From: Candidatus Aminicenantota bacterium
Lineage (GTDB): Bacteria; Acidobacteriota; Aminicenantia; UBA2199
Length of the DNA: 24,264 bases
Assembly: GCA_030612495.1 (NCBI GenBank)
Contig: JAUWNT010000008.1
Location: forward strand, 1-24,264
Direction: 5' to 3'
Positions 7,413 through 14,946 of the stretch are shown here, one piece after another. The stretch's first letter is position 1, and every line of letters begins with the position of its first letter. The position numbers and the translations under genes were made by a program. The notes beneath the pieces are model-generated. The model was not told where the DNA came from. It was given only the letters and a program-made list of their open reading frames with translations, and made no database searches.

Positions 7413-9023
7413 CTGTCAAAAAAAAAAATTGCTATATTGTGGCATATGCACCAACCTTTTTATAAGAATCCTTTCTGTGATAGACTTGATCTTCCATGGG
7501 CAAGGCTCCATGCTTTAAAAGATTACTATGGCATGGTCAATGTACTTGAAGATTTTCCTGAGATCAAAGTGACTTATAATCTTGTTCCATCTTTACTTGT
7601 GCAATTGGAGGGCTATATAAATGGAGAAAGGGATGTTTTCCAGGATATTTTTATAAAGGATGCTAAAAGCCTAAAAAAGGACGATATTGATTTTTTAATA
7701 AGGCATTTTTTTTCTGCTAATTATAATAACCTTATTAAGCCTTTCCCAAGATATAATTACCTTTATAATAAAAGAAAAGAAGCTATTTCAAGGGATTTAT
7801 CAGATTGGAGCAATATTTTTTCTGTAAATGAGTTAAGAGATTTACAGATATGGTTCCAATTGTGCTATTTTGATGAACAGTATAAGGAAGAAGATAAAAT
7901 AATAAAAGAGTTGATTGAAAAGGGAGAGAATTTTTCAGAAAAAGACAAACAAATTATTGAAAAAAAAGAAATGGAGTTATTAAAGAGTATTATTCCTGAA
8001 TATAAAAGATTTTATGAATCAGGACAAATTGAGATTTCAACAAGTCCATTCTATCATCCGATTTTACCTCTTTTAATAGATCCACAGGAAGGAAAAAACT
8101 CAAACCCATATTTGCCTGAATATGATTTGAATTTTAATTGGAAGCAGGATGCAATATCTCAAGTAAGATTGGCATTGAATTATATGGAAAAGATTTTTGG
8201 GAATAGACCTCAGGGAATTTGGCCTTCCGAAGGAAGTTTGTCTGAAGAGGTTATAAATATTCTTGACGGATTTGGGCTTAAGTGGACAGCAAGCGATGAA
8301 ATTAATTTAAGTAAATCAATATCTATTCCAATTAATAGAGATTCAAATTCTATTGTTCAAAACCCTGAAGTTTTATACAAACCTTATTTACTTAAAGATA
8401 AAAAAATAAGGATCTTTTTTAGAGATCATTATATTTCTGACTTAATAGGGTTTCAATATCAACACATGTCATATGATAAAGCTGCTCAAGATTTGATTGA
8501 AAAAATTAAGGCAATTCATGTACCTGATAACAGGGATATTGTTGTACCAATAATAGTTGATGGTGAAAACCCATGGGAATATTATGCAAACTCAGGGCGA
8601 GATTTTCTCAGAGAATTTTTTAGATTAATAGATGAAGATGAAAATATTGAGACAACTACATTTTCAGAAGCTATAGAGATGCAATGTGGAGCTATAAATA
8701 ATTTTAGTTCAGGTTCCTGGGTTAATGGTAATTTTGATATATGGATAGGTGATGAACTGGATAGAAAAGCATGGAGATTATTAAAAAAAACAAAAGATGT
8801 AATTGAGGAGAATAGAAAAAATTTATCTAAAGAACAGATGCAAGAGATTGATAAATATATATATATTGCACAAGGAAGTGATTGGTTCTGGTGGTTTGGT
8901 AAGGAGAATTATACTCCGGATATTGATATATTTGATAATTTTTTTAGAATTAACCTCCAAAAAGTTTATACTATTATAGGTATAGAAGTGCCTGATGAAC
9001 TATTAACCCCAATTGTTGGATAA
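7413..9023 (+). CDS. Glycoside hydrolase family 57 protein
   Basis: Retaining alpha-glucan-active enzyme of the GH57 type (amylase, amylopullulanase or 4-alpha-glucanotransferase). The substrate cannot be fixed from sequence. Conserved regions visible, numbered from CTG 7413: WHMHQP (10-15); GIWPSEGSLSEE with the expected nucleophile Glu273; VDGENPWEYY with the expected acid/base Asp383; and a C-terminal part with SWVNGNFDIWIG and GSDWFWWFG. There is no signal peptide, suggesting intracellular glycogen or starch turnover. Length is 536 aa. The frame has no ATG before the catalytic HQP motif. Starting at TTG 7437 would delete the first beta strand (KKKIAIL), so CTG 7413, with AAGGAG six bases upstream, is preferred. 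It follows the epimerase stop after one base. An 11-A run at 7418-7428 lies just inside the gene. Confidence 0.9.
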   Translation: MSKKKIAILWHMHQPFYKNPFCDRLDLPWARLHALKDYYGMVNVLEDFPEIKVTYNLVPSLLVQLEGYINGERDVFQDIFIKDAKSLKKDDIDFLIRHFFSANYNNLIKPFPRYNYLYNKRKEAISRDLSDWSNIFSVNELRDLQIWFQLCYFDEQYKEEDKIIKELIEKGENFSEKDKQIIEKKEMELLKSIIPEYKRFYESGQIEISTSPFYHPILPLLIDPQEGKNSNPYLPEYDLNFNWKQDAISQVRLALNYMEKIFGNRPQGIWPSEGSLSEEVINILDGFGLKWTASDEINLSKSISIPINRDSNSIVQNPEVLYKPYLLKDKKIRIFFRDHYISDLIGFQYQHMSYDKAAQDLIEKIKAIHVPDNRDIVVPIIVDGENPWEYYANSGRDFLREFFRLIDEDENIETTTFSEAIEMQCGAINNFSSGSWVNGNFDIWIGDELDRKAWRLLKKTKDVIEENRKNLSKEQMQEIDKYIYIAQGSDWFWWFGKENYTPDIDIFDNFFRINLQKVYTIIGIEVPDELLTPIVG

Positions 9024-9038
9024 TTTAGAAAATTTTGG

Positions 9039-9067
9039 TTTACAAATTGTAATATTTTTGGTAGAAT
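9039..9067 (+). promoter_or_regulatory. Promoter of rpsO-pnp
   Basis: TTTACA (9039-9044) and TAGAAT (9062-9067) are 17 bases apart. The predicted start near 9074 gives a short leader of about 26 bases carrying AGGAGG (9089-9094). The leader is too short for an E. coli-like S15 autoregulatory pseudoknot unless coding sequence takes part. Confidence 0.6.
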
Positions 9068-9099
9068 TGAATATTATAGTGTAAAATTAGGAGGAAATT

Positions 9100-9369
9100 G
9101 TGACTATTACATATGCAGGGAAGCAGAAACTGATATCAAAATTTCAGCGAGATCATAAAGATACAGGCTCAACTGAGGTTCAAATAGCAATTTTAACAAA
9201 TAGAATTAAGAGTTTAACTGAACATTTTAAAATTCATAAAAAAGATAATCATTCTAGAAGGGGTTTGTTGGGCTTAGTTTCTAGAAGAAAAAAATTATTA
9301 CAATATTTAAAAAGAGAAGATTATCAAAAATATTTAAAATTAATTCAGGAACTAAAATTAAGAAAGTAA
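9100..9369 (+). CDS. rpsO: 30S ribosomal protein S15
   Basis: Binds the central domain of 16S rRNA early in small-subunit assembly and contributes to an intersubunit bridge. The 89-aa length is exactly the family norm. Hallmarks are the DTGSTEVQIAILTNRI block at about 21-36, LTEHFKIHKKDNHSRRGLL at 39-57, and LVSRRKKLLQYLKR at 59-72. Translation starts at GTG 9100, five bases after a perfect AGGAGG; no ATG fits. The rpsO-pnp order is the widely conserved arrangement, with pnp starting 73 bases downstream. Confidence 0.98.
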   Translation: MTITYAGKQKLISKFQRDHKDTGSTEVQIAILTNRIKSLTEHFKIHKKDNHSRRGLLGLVSRRKKLLQYLKREDYQKYLKLIQELKLRK

Positions 9370-9392
9370 ATAAATCTGTATCACTTATCTCA

Positions 9393-9421
9393 TTGGAATA
9401 TACATTTTTATTTTTTATCAT
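9393..9421 (+). promoter_or_regulatory. Possible internal promoter before pnp
   Basis: TTGGAA (9393-9398) and TATCAT (9416-9421) are 17 bases apart in the rpsO-pnp spacer. It would give a short leader with AGGAG (9431-9435). No stable stem-loop like the RNase III-processed leader of E. coli pnp is visible. Tentative. Confidence 0.35.
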
Positions 9422-9442
9422 ATGGATTAAAGGAGAGAAATA

Positions 9443-11524
9443 ATGAAAAAGAATATTGAAATAGAAATAGCTGGTTCTAAACTTAAGATTGATATTCATA
9501 GATGGGCAAAGCAATCAAATGGATCTGCTGTTTTAACGTATAATGATAATGTTATGCTTATTACTGCTAACATGAAAGGGGAAGAGAAAGAGAGGAAAGA
9601 TTTTTTCCCGTTACTTGTAGATTTTAGAGAAAGTAATTATGCTGCAGGAAAAATCCCCGGCGGTTTTTTTAAGAGGGAGGGGAAACCCTCAGAAAGAGAG
9701 ATCTTACTTTCAAGGTTAATTGACAGACCTATTAGACCTTTATTCCCGGAAAATTTCTTAAATGAAACTCAGGTTGTTGGCATGTTGATTTCTGCTGATT
9801 TCGGTATTGATTATGATTCAATGGGAATAATTGGTGCATCTGCGGCTCTTCTTTCTTCAACTATCCCTTTTACAACTCCTTTAGGTGCTGTAAAGATAGG
9901 TTGGAAGGATGGAGAATTTTGTATAAGCCCGGGATTAGAAAAAGTAGATGATTTTGATATGCTTATTCAAGTAGCAGGCACTGAGAAAGATATTGTAATG
10001 CTTGAAGCAAGAGGGAATGAATTTGAAGAGGAACTCTTGAAACAGGGCATAAAAATGGCTAAAGATATAATTTCTAAAATATGTATTGCTCAGAAGGAAT
10101 TGATAAATCCAGACAAATTAATAGTTGAGGAAGATGATGAGCTTGTTAATATTTATAATTCTCTGAAAGTTAAATATGAAAAGAGTTTAAAAGAAGCTAT
10201 TTTTTCAAAAATAAGAGAAGAAAGGAAAATGAAAATAGGCTTAATTTTAAATGAAATTATGGAAAATGCAGAAGATGAAAAAATTGGGAAATATAATATT
10301 GCTTTTGATAAACTTCAATATCATATATTTAGAGAAACTTTATTGAAAGAAAAGAAAAGAAATGATGGAAGAAAGCTTGATGAAGTTAGAGATATAAGTA
10401 TTGAAACTGGTGTCCTTCCAAGAGTACATGGTTCTGCTGTATTTACGAGAGGTGAAACCCAGGCTCTTGCAACCATAACTTTAGGTTCTGAAGATGATGC
10501 ACAAAGAATTGATAATGTATCTAAAAATGGAGATTTAAAAAAGTTTATGCTTCATTACAATTTTCCTCCCTTTTCTGTAGGTGAAGTAAGCTTTTTAAGG
10601 GGGCCTGGAAGAAGAGAGATAGGCCATGGGCATCTTGCTGAGACTGCTCTGGAAAAGGTATTACCTACACAGGAAAAGTTTCCTTATACAATAAGGGTTG
10701 TTTCTGACATACTTGAGTCTAATGGTTCATCTTCCATGGCAACTGTTTGTGGCGGAAGTCTTGCTTTAATGGATGCTGGTGTTCCTACAAAGTCTCCTGT
10801 ATCTGGAATTGCAATGGGTCTTGTAAAAGAGGGTGATGATTATGTTATCCTTACTGATATCGCTGGTTTTGAAGATCACTTTGGTGATATGGATTTTAAA
10901 ATTGCAGGTACTGAAAAGGGAATCACTGCTGCTCAGCTTGATATAAAAATTAAAGGATTAAGTGATGAAATTATAGAGAAGACCTTAGGAGATGCAAAAA
11001 AAGCGCGTTTGTTTATTTTAGATAAGATGAAAGAGGCAATATCATCTACATCTGAAAAATTATCAGAATATGCACCTGTAATTGAAATTTTCAAGATACC
11101 TAATGATAAGGTAAGGGATTTGATTGGACCTGGTGGTAAAATTGTTAAAGAATTGATTGCAACTTTTAATTCAAAGATCAATGTAGATGACGATGGGAAT
11201 GTAACTGTTGCAGCACCAAACGCAGAGGTTGCTGAAAAGTTAATTAAGAGAATTAAAGAATTAACTGCAACTGCTGAACTTGGTAAAATTTATAGAGGTA
11301 AGATTACAAGAATTGAGGATTATGGGATATTTGTTGAAATATTACATGGTGTAACTGGTTTAGTGCATATTTCTCAAATCTCTCATAAACGTATACAAAA
11401 TATAAGAGATGAACATTTCAAAATTGGTCAAATTATGGATGTTAAAGTTATTGGATTTAAAGAAAACAAGGTTCAATTAAGTAAAAAGGTGCTTGAAGTT
11501 AAAGAAAATTCATATAATAAATGA
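9443..11524 (+). CDS. pnp: Polyribonucleotide nucleotidyltransferase (PNPase)
   Basis: Phosphorolytic 3'-5' exoribonuclease and RNA-tailing enzyme. At 693 aa it has the full architecture: first RNase PH core (about 1-140) with FFPLLVDFRE and GGFFKREGKPSEREIL; an alpha-helical linker; second RNase PH core (about 305-535) with HYNFPPFSVGE, RGPGRREIGHGHLAE and the catalytic GDMDFKIAGT (Asp482, Asp484); a KH domain with IGPGGK at 561-566; and an S1 domain (about 615-685) with GKIYRGKITRIEDYGIFVEI. AGGAG is seven bases before the ATG. The stop TGA overlaps the ATG of the downstream pseudopilin gene, implying translational coupling. No catalytic residue appears to be missing. Confidence 0.98.
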   Translation: MKKNIEIEIAGSKLKIDIHRWAKQSNGSAVLTYNDNVMLITANMKGEEKERKDFFPLLVDFRESNYAAGKIPGGFFKREGKPSEREILLSRLIDRPIRPLFPENFLNETQVVGMLISADFGIDYDSMGIIGASAALLSSTIPFTTPLGAVKIGWKDGEFCISPGLEKVDDFDMLIQVAGTEKDIVMLEARGNEFEEELLKQGIKMAKDIISKICIAQKELINPDKLIVEEDDELVNIYNSLKVKYEKSLKEAIFSKIREERKMKIGLILNEIMENAEDEKIGKYNIAFDKLQYHIFRETLLKEKKRNDGRKLDEVRDISIETGVLPRVHGSAVFTRGETQALATITLGSEDDAQRIDNVSKNGDLKKFMLHYNFPPFSVGEVSFLRGPGRREIGHGHLAETALEKVLPTQEKFPYTIRVVSDILESNGSSSMATVCGGSLALMDAGVPTKSPVSGIAMGLVKEGDDYVILTDIAGFEDHFGDMDFKIAGTEKGITAAQLDIKIKGLSDEIIEKTLGDAKKARLFILDKMKEAISSTSEKLSEYAPVIEIFKIPNDKVRDLIGPGGKIVKELIATFNSKINVDDDGNVTVAAPNAEVAEKLIKRIKELTATAELGKIYRGKITRIEDYGIFVEILHGVTGLVHISQISHKRIQNIRDEHFKIGQIMDVKVIGFKENKVQLSKKVLEVKENSYNK

Positions 11525-12000
11525 TATGTGAAGTAGGTTACAAATCTAAGAGGGGATTTACTTTAGTTGAATTAGTAGTTGTAATAGCTATTATTTCTGT
11601 TTTAGCTGTTATTGCTATTCCAGTAGTTGAAACTTCGGTTAAAAGAGAAAAAGAGATTCAATTACGTAGAAATTTAAGAATAATAAGAGAAGCTATTGAT
11701 GAACATAAGAATTTTGTTGAAAAACACAGGATTAAACTGGATGAGGAAAGATATAGGCTTCCGGATAAATTAGAGGTACTTGTAAAAGGAATTGAGTATA
11801 GGGATAAAAAAAATAAAAGTAAGGTCAAGAAATTTTTAAGAAAAATCCCTGTTGATCCAATGACTAATTCTTATGAATGGGGTTTAAGATCCTATCAGGA
11901 TAATAGAGATTCCACGCATTGGGGAGGTGAGAATGTGTGGGATATATATACGAAATCAGAACGGAGAGCACTTGATGGAACTTTATATAAAGATTGGTAG
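11521..12000 (+). CDS. GspG-like type II secretion/type IV pilus pseudopilin
   Basis: Probable pseudopilin of a type II secretion or type IV pilus-like machine, inserted in the inner membrane and then assembled. The class III leader is clear: after K10-R11-G12 the prepilin peptidase would cleave before Phe13, giving FTLVE with Glu at +5, followed by a hydrophobic helix (15-35). The soluble part contains RKIPVDPMTNSYEWGLRS, WGGENVWDIYTKS and ALDGTLYKDW, resembling the GspG-like pseudopilins found in many delta-proteobacterial-type genomes. Length is 159 aa. The ATG at 11521 overlaps the pnp stop as ATGA and has no strong ribosome-binding site of its own, so translation likely depends on pnp. 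No other secretion gene is nearby; the machine must be encoded elsewhere. Confidence 0.85.
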   Translation: MICEVGYKSKRGFTLVELVVVIAIISVLAVIAIPVVETSVKREKEIQLRRNLRIIREAIDEHKNFVEKHRIKLDEERYRLPDKLEVLVKGIEYRDKKNKSKVKKFLRKIPVDPMTNSYEWGLRSYQDNRDSTHWGGENVWDIYTKSERRALDGTLYKDW

Positions 12001-12044
12001 ATTTTTAAAATAATTGATATTTAAGCCTGAATTCTAATCATAAC

Positions 12045-12072
12045 TTGACTAAATATCAGTTTTTGGTATAAT
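12045..12072 (+). promoter_or_regulatory. Promoter of rpoZ (extended -10)
   Basis: TTGACT (12045-12050), a 16-base spacer and a perfect TATAAT (12067-12072), which is preceded by TGG and so forms an extended -10. The predicted start near 12079 is about three bases before ATG 12082, so that ATG would have no leader for ribosome binding. This favours the downstream TTG start. Confidence 0.65.
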
Positions 12073-12086
12073 TATGCATCTATGCT

Positions 12087-12094
12087 AAAGGAGG
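12087..12094 (+). promoter_or_regulatory. Ribosome-binding site that decides the rpoZ start
   Basis: AAAGGAGG lies downstream of ATG 12082 and exactly five bases before TTG 12100, which identifies TTG 12100 as the initiation codon. Confidence 0.7.
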
Positions 12095-12099
12095 AAATT

Positions 12100-12393
12100 T
12101 TGGAGAATAATAACTTCATTGACAGTAAATTCAGGCTGGTTCTAATTGCAGCAAAAAGGGCAAAACAATTGGTAAAAGGAGCAAAACCCAAGGTGGATTT
12201 GAAAGCTGAGAATCCTTTGACTGTTGCTTTAGAAGAGATCAATGAAGGAAAAGTCAATTTTAAAATAATTAATAATAAAGATAAAATAGATAAAGTTGAT
12301 TCTGAATTAATTGAATCGGACGATTTAGAGGATATAGAAGAGGAAAAAGAGGGAAATTCAGATTCAGAGGATAATAGCTCAAAAACTGAATAG
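12100..12393 (+). CDS. rpoZ: RNA polymerase omega subunit
   Basis: Small RNA polymerase subunit that helps fold and dock the beta-prime subunit. The 97-aa product has the omega core SKFRLVLIAAKRAKQL (residues 9-24), KGAKP (26-30) and NPLTVALEEINEGKV (38-52). An acidic, low-complexity tail (about 61-97) rich in Asp, Glu and Ser makes it longer than a minimal omega. Start is TTG 12100, supported by AAAGGAGG five bases upstream and by a promoter whose start site falls almost at the competing ATG 12082. The gene heads a run with waaF (8 bases downstream) and gmhB. Omega more often neighbours gmk, so this LPS-heptose context is less usual. Confidence 0.9.
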   Translation: MENNNFIDSKFRLVLIAAKRAKQLVKGAKPKVDLKAENPLTVALEEINEGKVNFKIINNKDKIDKVDSELIESDDLEDIEEEKEGNSDSEDNSSKTE

Positions 12394-12401
12394 TATATTT
12401 C

Positions 12402-13430
12402 ATGAACATTATTGTTCGCTCGCCAAACTGGATAGGCGATTGTATAATGTGTTTACCTGCTTTAAGAGCTCTGAAATATAGCTTTCCAGATTCAAATATT
12501 TTTTTAGTTACAAAAAATTATTTAAAAGATATTTTTTTAAATATAAATGAGATTGAAAATATCATAACAATCCCGAATAGACTTAATTTAAAGAATATCT
12601 GTTTAGTGTCAAAGAAGTTAAAAAAATTTAAGTTCGATTTTGGGGTACTTTTTACAAATTCATTTAACTCTGCTTTATTATTCAGGGTTTCAGGTATAAA
12701 AAAATTATTTGGCTACAGAAAAGATTTTAGAGGATTTTTAGTTTATAAAGGAGTTAAATATCCTGAAAATAGCAAGCATCATACTTTTTTTTATATTGAT
12801 CTTATAAAAAAGATTTCCGAGAAAAAAATAGGGGAGAACTATTCTGATGCACTTGTAATAAACCAGGATGAACAAGCAAAAGTTAAATTGTTGTTAGTAA
12901 ATCATGGTATAAATCTATCTAAACCAATGATTGGTGTTTCTCCTTCAGCAGCATATGGAAGTGCTAAAGAATGGTTACCAGAGAGGTTCAAAGAACTTAT
13001 AATCAGAATAAATAGAAAGAGGCCGAGTAACCAAATTTTATTTTTTGGCTCTGAAAAAGAGAATTTTAAAATTTCAAAAGTTTTAGCGGGAATAAGATCG
13101 AATGTTTTTAATTTAGCAGGAAAATTGAGCCTTAGAGAATCAATTGTTTCTATTTCTCTTTGTTCATTTTTTTTAAGTAATGATTCAGGTCTAATGCATA
13201 TTGCTTCAAGTTTGCAAGTTCCTTTAATTGCGATCTTTGGTCCTACAATTCCTGTTAAGACTGCACCTCTTAATAAAAAGGCAAAGATTTTGCATCATAA
13301 GGTTAAGTGTTGGCCATGTAAATATAGGGATTGCCCTTTTGACCATAAATGTATGAATGCCATTAAGGTTGAAGAAGTTTTTGAAGAAGCAATTAGTTTT
13401 ATAGATGATGAATATAAGGTTAGAATTTAA
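12402..13430 (+). CDS. waaF: ADP-heptose:LPS heptosyltransferase (WaaF-like, GT9)
   Basis: Transfers heptose from ADP-heptose to the inner core of LPS at the cytoplasmic face of the inner membrane. The 342-aa protein is a GT-B glycosyltransferase of family 9. It has the N-terminal PNWIGDCIMCLPALRAL (8-24), then GVSPSAAYGSAKEWLPERF (177-195), then LSNDSGLMHIASSL (257-270) with the nucleotide-sugar-binding Asp/His. A Cys cluster, C302-x2-C305-x4-C310-x5-C316, lies near the C-terminus, as in many WaaF proteins. The PNWIGD start and the Cys cluster favour heptosyltransferase II over WaaC. The ATG at 12402 follows rpoZ after 8 bases, without a clear Shine-Dalgarno sequence. gmhB follows 5 bases after its stop, so donor synthesis and transfer are coupled in one operon. 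Confidence 0.9.
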   Translation: MNIIVRSPNWIGDCIMCLPALRALKYSFPDSNIFLVTKNYLKDIFLNINEIENIITIPNRLNLKNICLVSKKLKKFKFDFGVLFTNSFNSALLFRVSGIKKLFGYRKDFRGFLVYKGVKYPENSKHHTFFYIDLIKKISEKKIGENYSDALVINQDEQAKVKLLLVNHGINLSKPMIGVSPSAAYGSAKEWLPERFKELIIRINRKRPSNQILFFGSEKENFKISKVLAGIRSNVFNLAGKLSLRESIVSISLCSFFLSNDSGLMHIASSLQVPLIAIFGPTIPVKTAPLNKKAKILHHKVKCWPCKYRDCPFDHKCMNAIKVEEVFEEAISFIDDEYKVRI

Positions 13431-13435
13431 GGCTC

Positions 13436-14011
13436 ATGTTAAATAAAGCTATTTTTATTGATCGTGATGGAACTCTTATTGAAGATAGGGGATATATATG
13501 TGATTTCAGTCAAGTGAATATATTTCCATTCTCTTTTGAAGCTGTAAAAGTTATAAATGAAAATGGTTTTAAAGTTATTGTGATTACCAATCAGTCCTCT
13601 ATTGCAAGGGGAATTTGTACTGAGCATCAAGTTAAAAAACTTCATAATAAAATGGAAGAACTCTTTAGATCTAAGAGAGCAATAATAAATGCTTTTTATT
13701 ATTGTCCTTTTTATGAACATGGTGTTATTGAGAAATATAAAAAGAGAGATGAATGTAGAAAACCATTGCCTGGAATGATTTTAAAAGCAGCAAAAGATCT
13801 TAATATAGATTTGAGTGAATCTTTTATGATTGGTGACAATATGAAAGACGTAATTGCTGGATGTAAAGCAGATTGTAAAACAATCTTAGTTAAAACTGGG
13901 AACTGGTCTAAGACAAAGAAAGATCTAAAACTTAGCAAAATAAAGCCTGATTTTATTTCTGATAATGTCTTAAAAGCAAGTATGAAAGTAATAGAACTAT
14001 TAAAATATTAA
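13436..14011 (+). CDS. gmhB: D-glycero-D-manno-heptose 1,7-bisphosphate 7-phosphatase (GmhB-like, HAD)
   Basis: Removes the 7-phosphate of heptose bisphosphate on the way to ADP-heptose. HAD motif I is FIDRDGTLIED, with nucleophile Asp9 and acid/base Asp11. Motif II is ITNQSSIARG (50-59). Motif III is the Lys of CRKPLPGM (107-114). Motif IV is MIGDNMKDVIAG (131-142). At 191 aa it is the usual size. The zinc loop is altered: E. coli GmhB has C-x-H and C-x-C, while here the positions read Cys90-Pro-Phe and Asp105-Glu-Cys107, with a His at 95. Zinc binding may therefore be changed or lost. A histidinol-phosphate phosphatase activity is possible in this family, but the position 5 bases after waaF supports the heptose pathway. 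A short AAGG precedes the ATG. Confidence 0.88.
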   Translation: MLNKAIFIDRDGTLIEDRGYICDFSQVNIFPFSFEAVKVINENGFKVIVITNQSSIARGICTEHQVKKLHNKMEELFRSKRAIINAFYYCPFYEHGVIEKYKKRDECRKPLPGMILKAAKDLNIDLSESFMIGDNMKDVIAGCKADCKTILVKTGNWSKTKKDLKLSKIKPDFISDNVLKASMKVIELLKY

Positions 14012-14115
14012 GTATTAATTCTTGGAAAATTACCTGAGTATATGAATGATAATATAAAAATTAAGCTTAATATATTATTAATCCTTTTTATTGAACTATA
14101 ACTCGAATTCAAATT
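14012..14115. other. Convergent spacer between gmhB and the HD-domain gene
   Basis: A spacer of 104 AT-rich bases. The only symmetry seen is the short TTAAGCTTAA palindrome and a few T runs, too weak to call a rho-independent terminator on either strand. No small coding gene is apparent. Confidence 0.5.
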
Positions 14116-14913
14116 CTAATGTGTCCTGGATATACCAAATTTGTTAGATATATAGCCGTTTATATGGATAGAGGTTTGCTGTATTGGTGCTAAATGAGGT
14201 AATGTATTTATAATTTTTTCAATGTATTTTTTTTTAACTATATGTTTTATAGAGTAGGAGAAATTTATATCGAATATCCAGCTTACCTGGAGTAATTTAA
14301 AGTCATTTATGGTTTTCACATGTTTCAGATTTGAGCTTTTATTTTCTAATATATCTTTTATTATCTCTTTTGAATATTCTTCAGTGTCAGGTCTATCTAA
14401 ATCAAGAGCTGGATTTGAACCATTATCTTTTGATGAATAATAACTTGTAAGTACATAAAAAATATCAAGCTTATCAGCGTCCCTGATTAATTTTGAAAAG
14501 AAAATAATTCTATCATCTCTTTTATCTGGCAGTTTTATCATATTATGAAATTTTATTGCTTTTATGATTAATTTTTCTTCTTCCTGTGGTAATTTGGAAA
14601 AAAGATTTTTTTTCTTTATAATCTCAATCCCTAATTCTGCATGATTTACTGATTTTTTGTCATTAAAAGTTCTGTATTTTTGAAATTGCTCAAATCTTCC
14701 TATATCATGGAAAAGTGCTAATACTTCAGCAAGAAGAATATCGTTTTCACATAGATTTAATGATTTAGAGATCCCAATGATATGTTTACATACTCTTAGA
14801 GTATGGTCTTCTTTTAATTTTATATTCTGGTTAATATATGAATCTTTGCAATAGAATTTATTAACATAATTTTCAAACCAATTATAAAAGTAAGGTATTT
14901 GATCTTTTTTCAT
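14116..14913 (-). CDS. HD-domain metal-dependent phosphohydrolase
   Basis: Probable phosphohydrolase of the HD superfamily, substrate unknown. Visible metal-binding residues are His37 (EDHTLRV), His69-Asp70 (ALFHDIGRFEQF) and Asp147 in RDADKLDIF. Extra His91 (VNHAELG) and His123 (KFHNMI) give an HD-plus-His pattern reminiscent of dinuclear HD or HD-GYP enzymes, but there is no GYP motif. The C-terminal third shows no recognised domain. It is 265 aa with no signal peptide or membrane helix. It starts 33 bases after the argF stop and lacks a clear Shine-Dalgarno sequence. It probably shares the argF transcript, though no metabolic link is evident. Nucleotide hydrolase or cyclic-nucleotide phosphodiesterase activity are guesses only. 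Confidence 0.8.
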   Translation of the reverse strand: MKKDQIPYFYNWFENYVNKFYCKDSYINQNIKLKEDHTLRVCKHIIGISKSLNLCENDILLAEVLALFHDIGRFEQFQKYRTFNDKKSVNHAELGIEIIKKKNLFSKLPQEEEKLIIKAIKFHNMIKLPDKRDDRIIFFSKLIRDADKLDIFYVLTSYYSSKDNGSNPALDLDRPDTEEYSKEIIKDILENKSSNLKHVKTINDFKLLQVSWIFDINFSYSIKHIVKKKYIEKIINTLPHLAPIQQTSIHINGYISNKFGISRTH

Positions 14914-14946
14914 TTTGTATGTCTTGTGCTTGTTGTGATTAAATTA

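Noticed and set aside
7418..7428. Eleven-A run as a programmed frameshift site joining the epimerase and GH57 genes
   Set aside because: The epimerase ends at a normal stop before the run, and the GH57 frame is open on both sides with a fitting start, so no slippage is needed. A sequencing error there remains possible.
12072..12257. Minus-strand open frame over rpoZ
   Set aside because: Exact antisense of the conserved omega core, with no independent support.
14060..14100. TTAAGCTTAA palindrome as terminator between gmhB and the HD gene
   Set aside because: The stem is only five A/T-rich pairs with no reliable T tract. Too weak.
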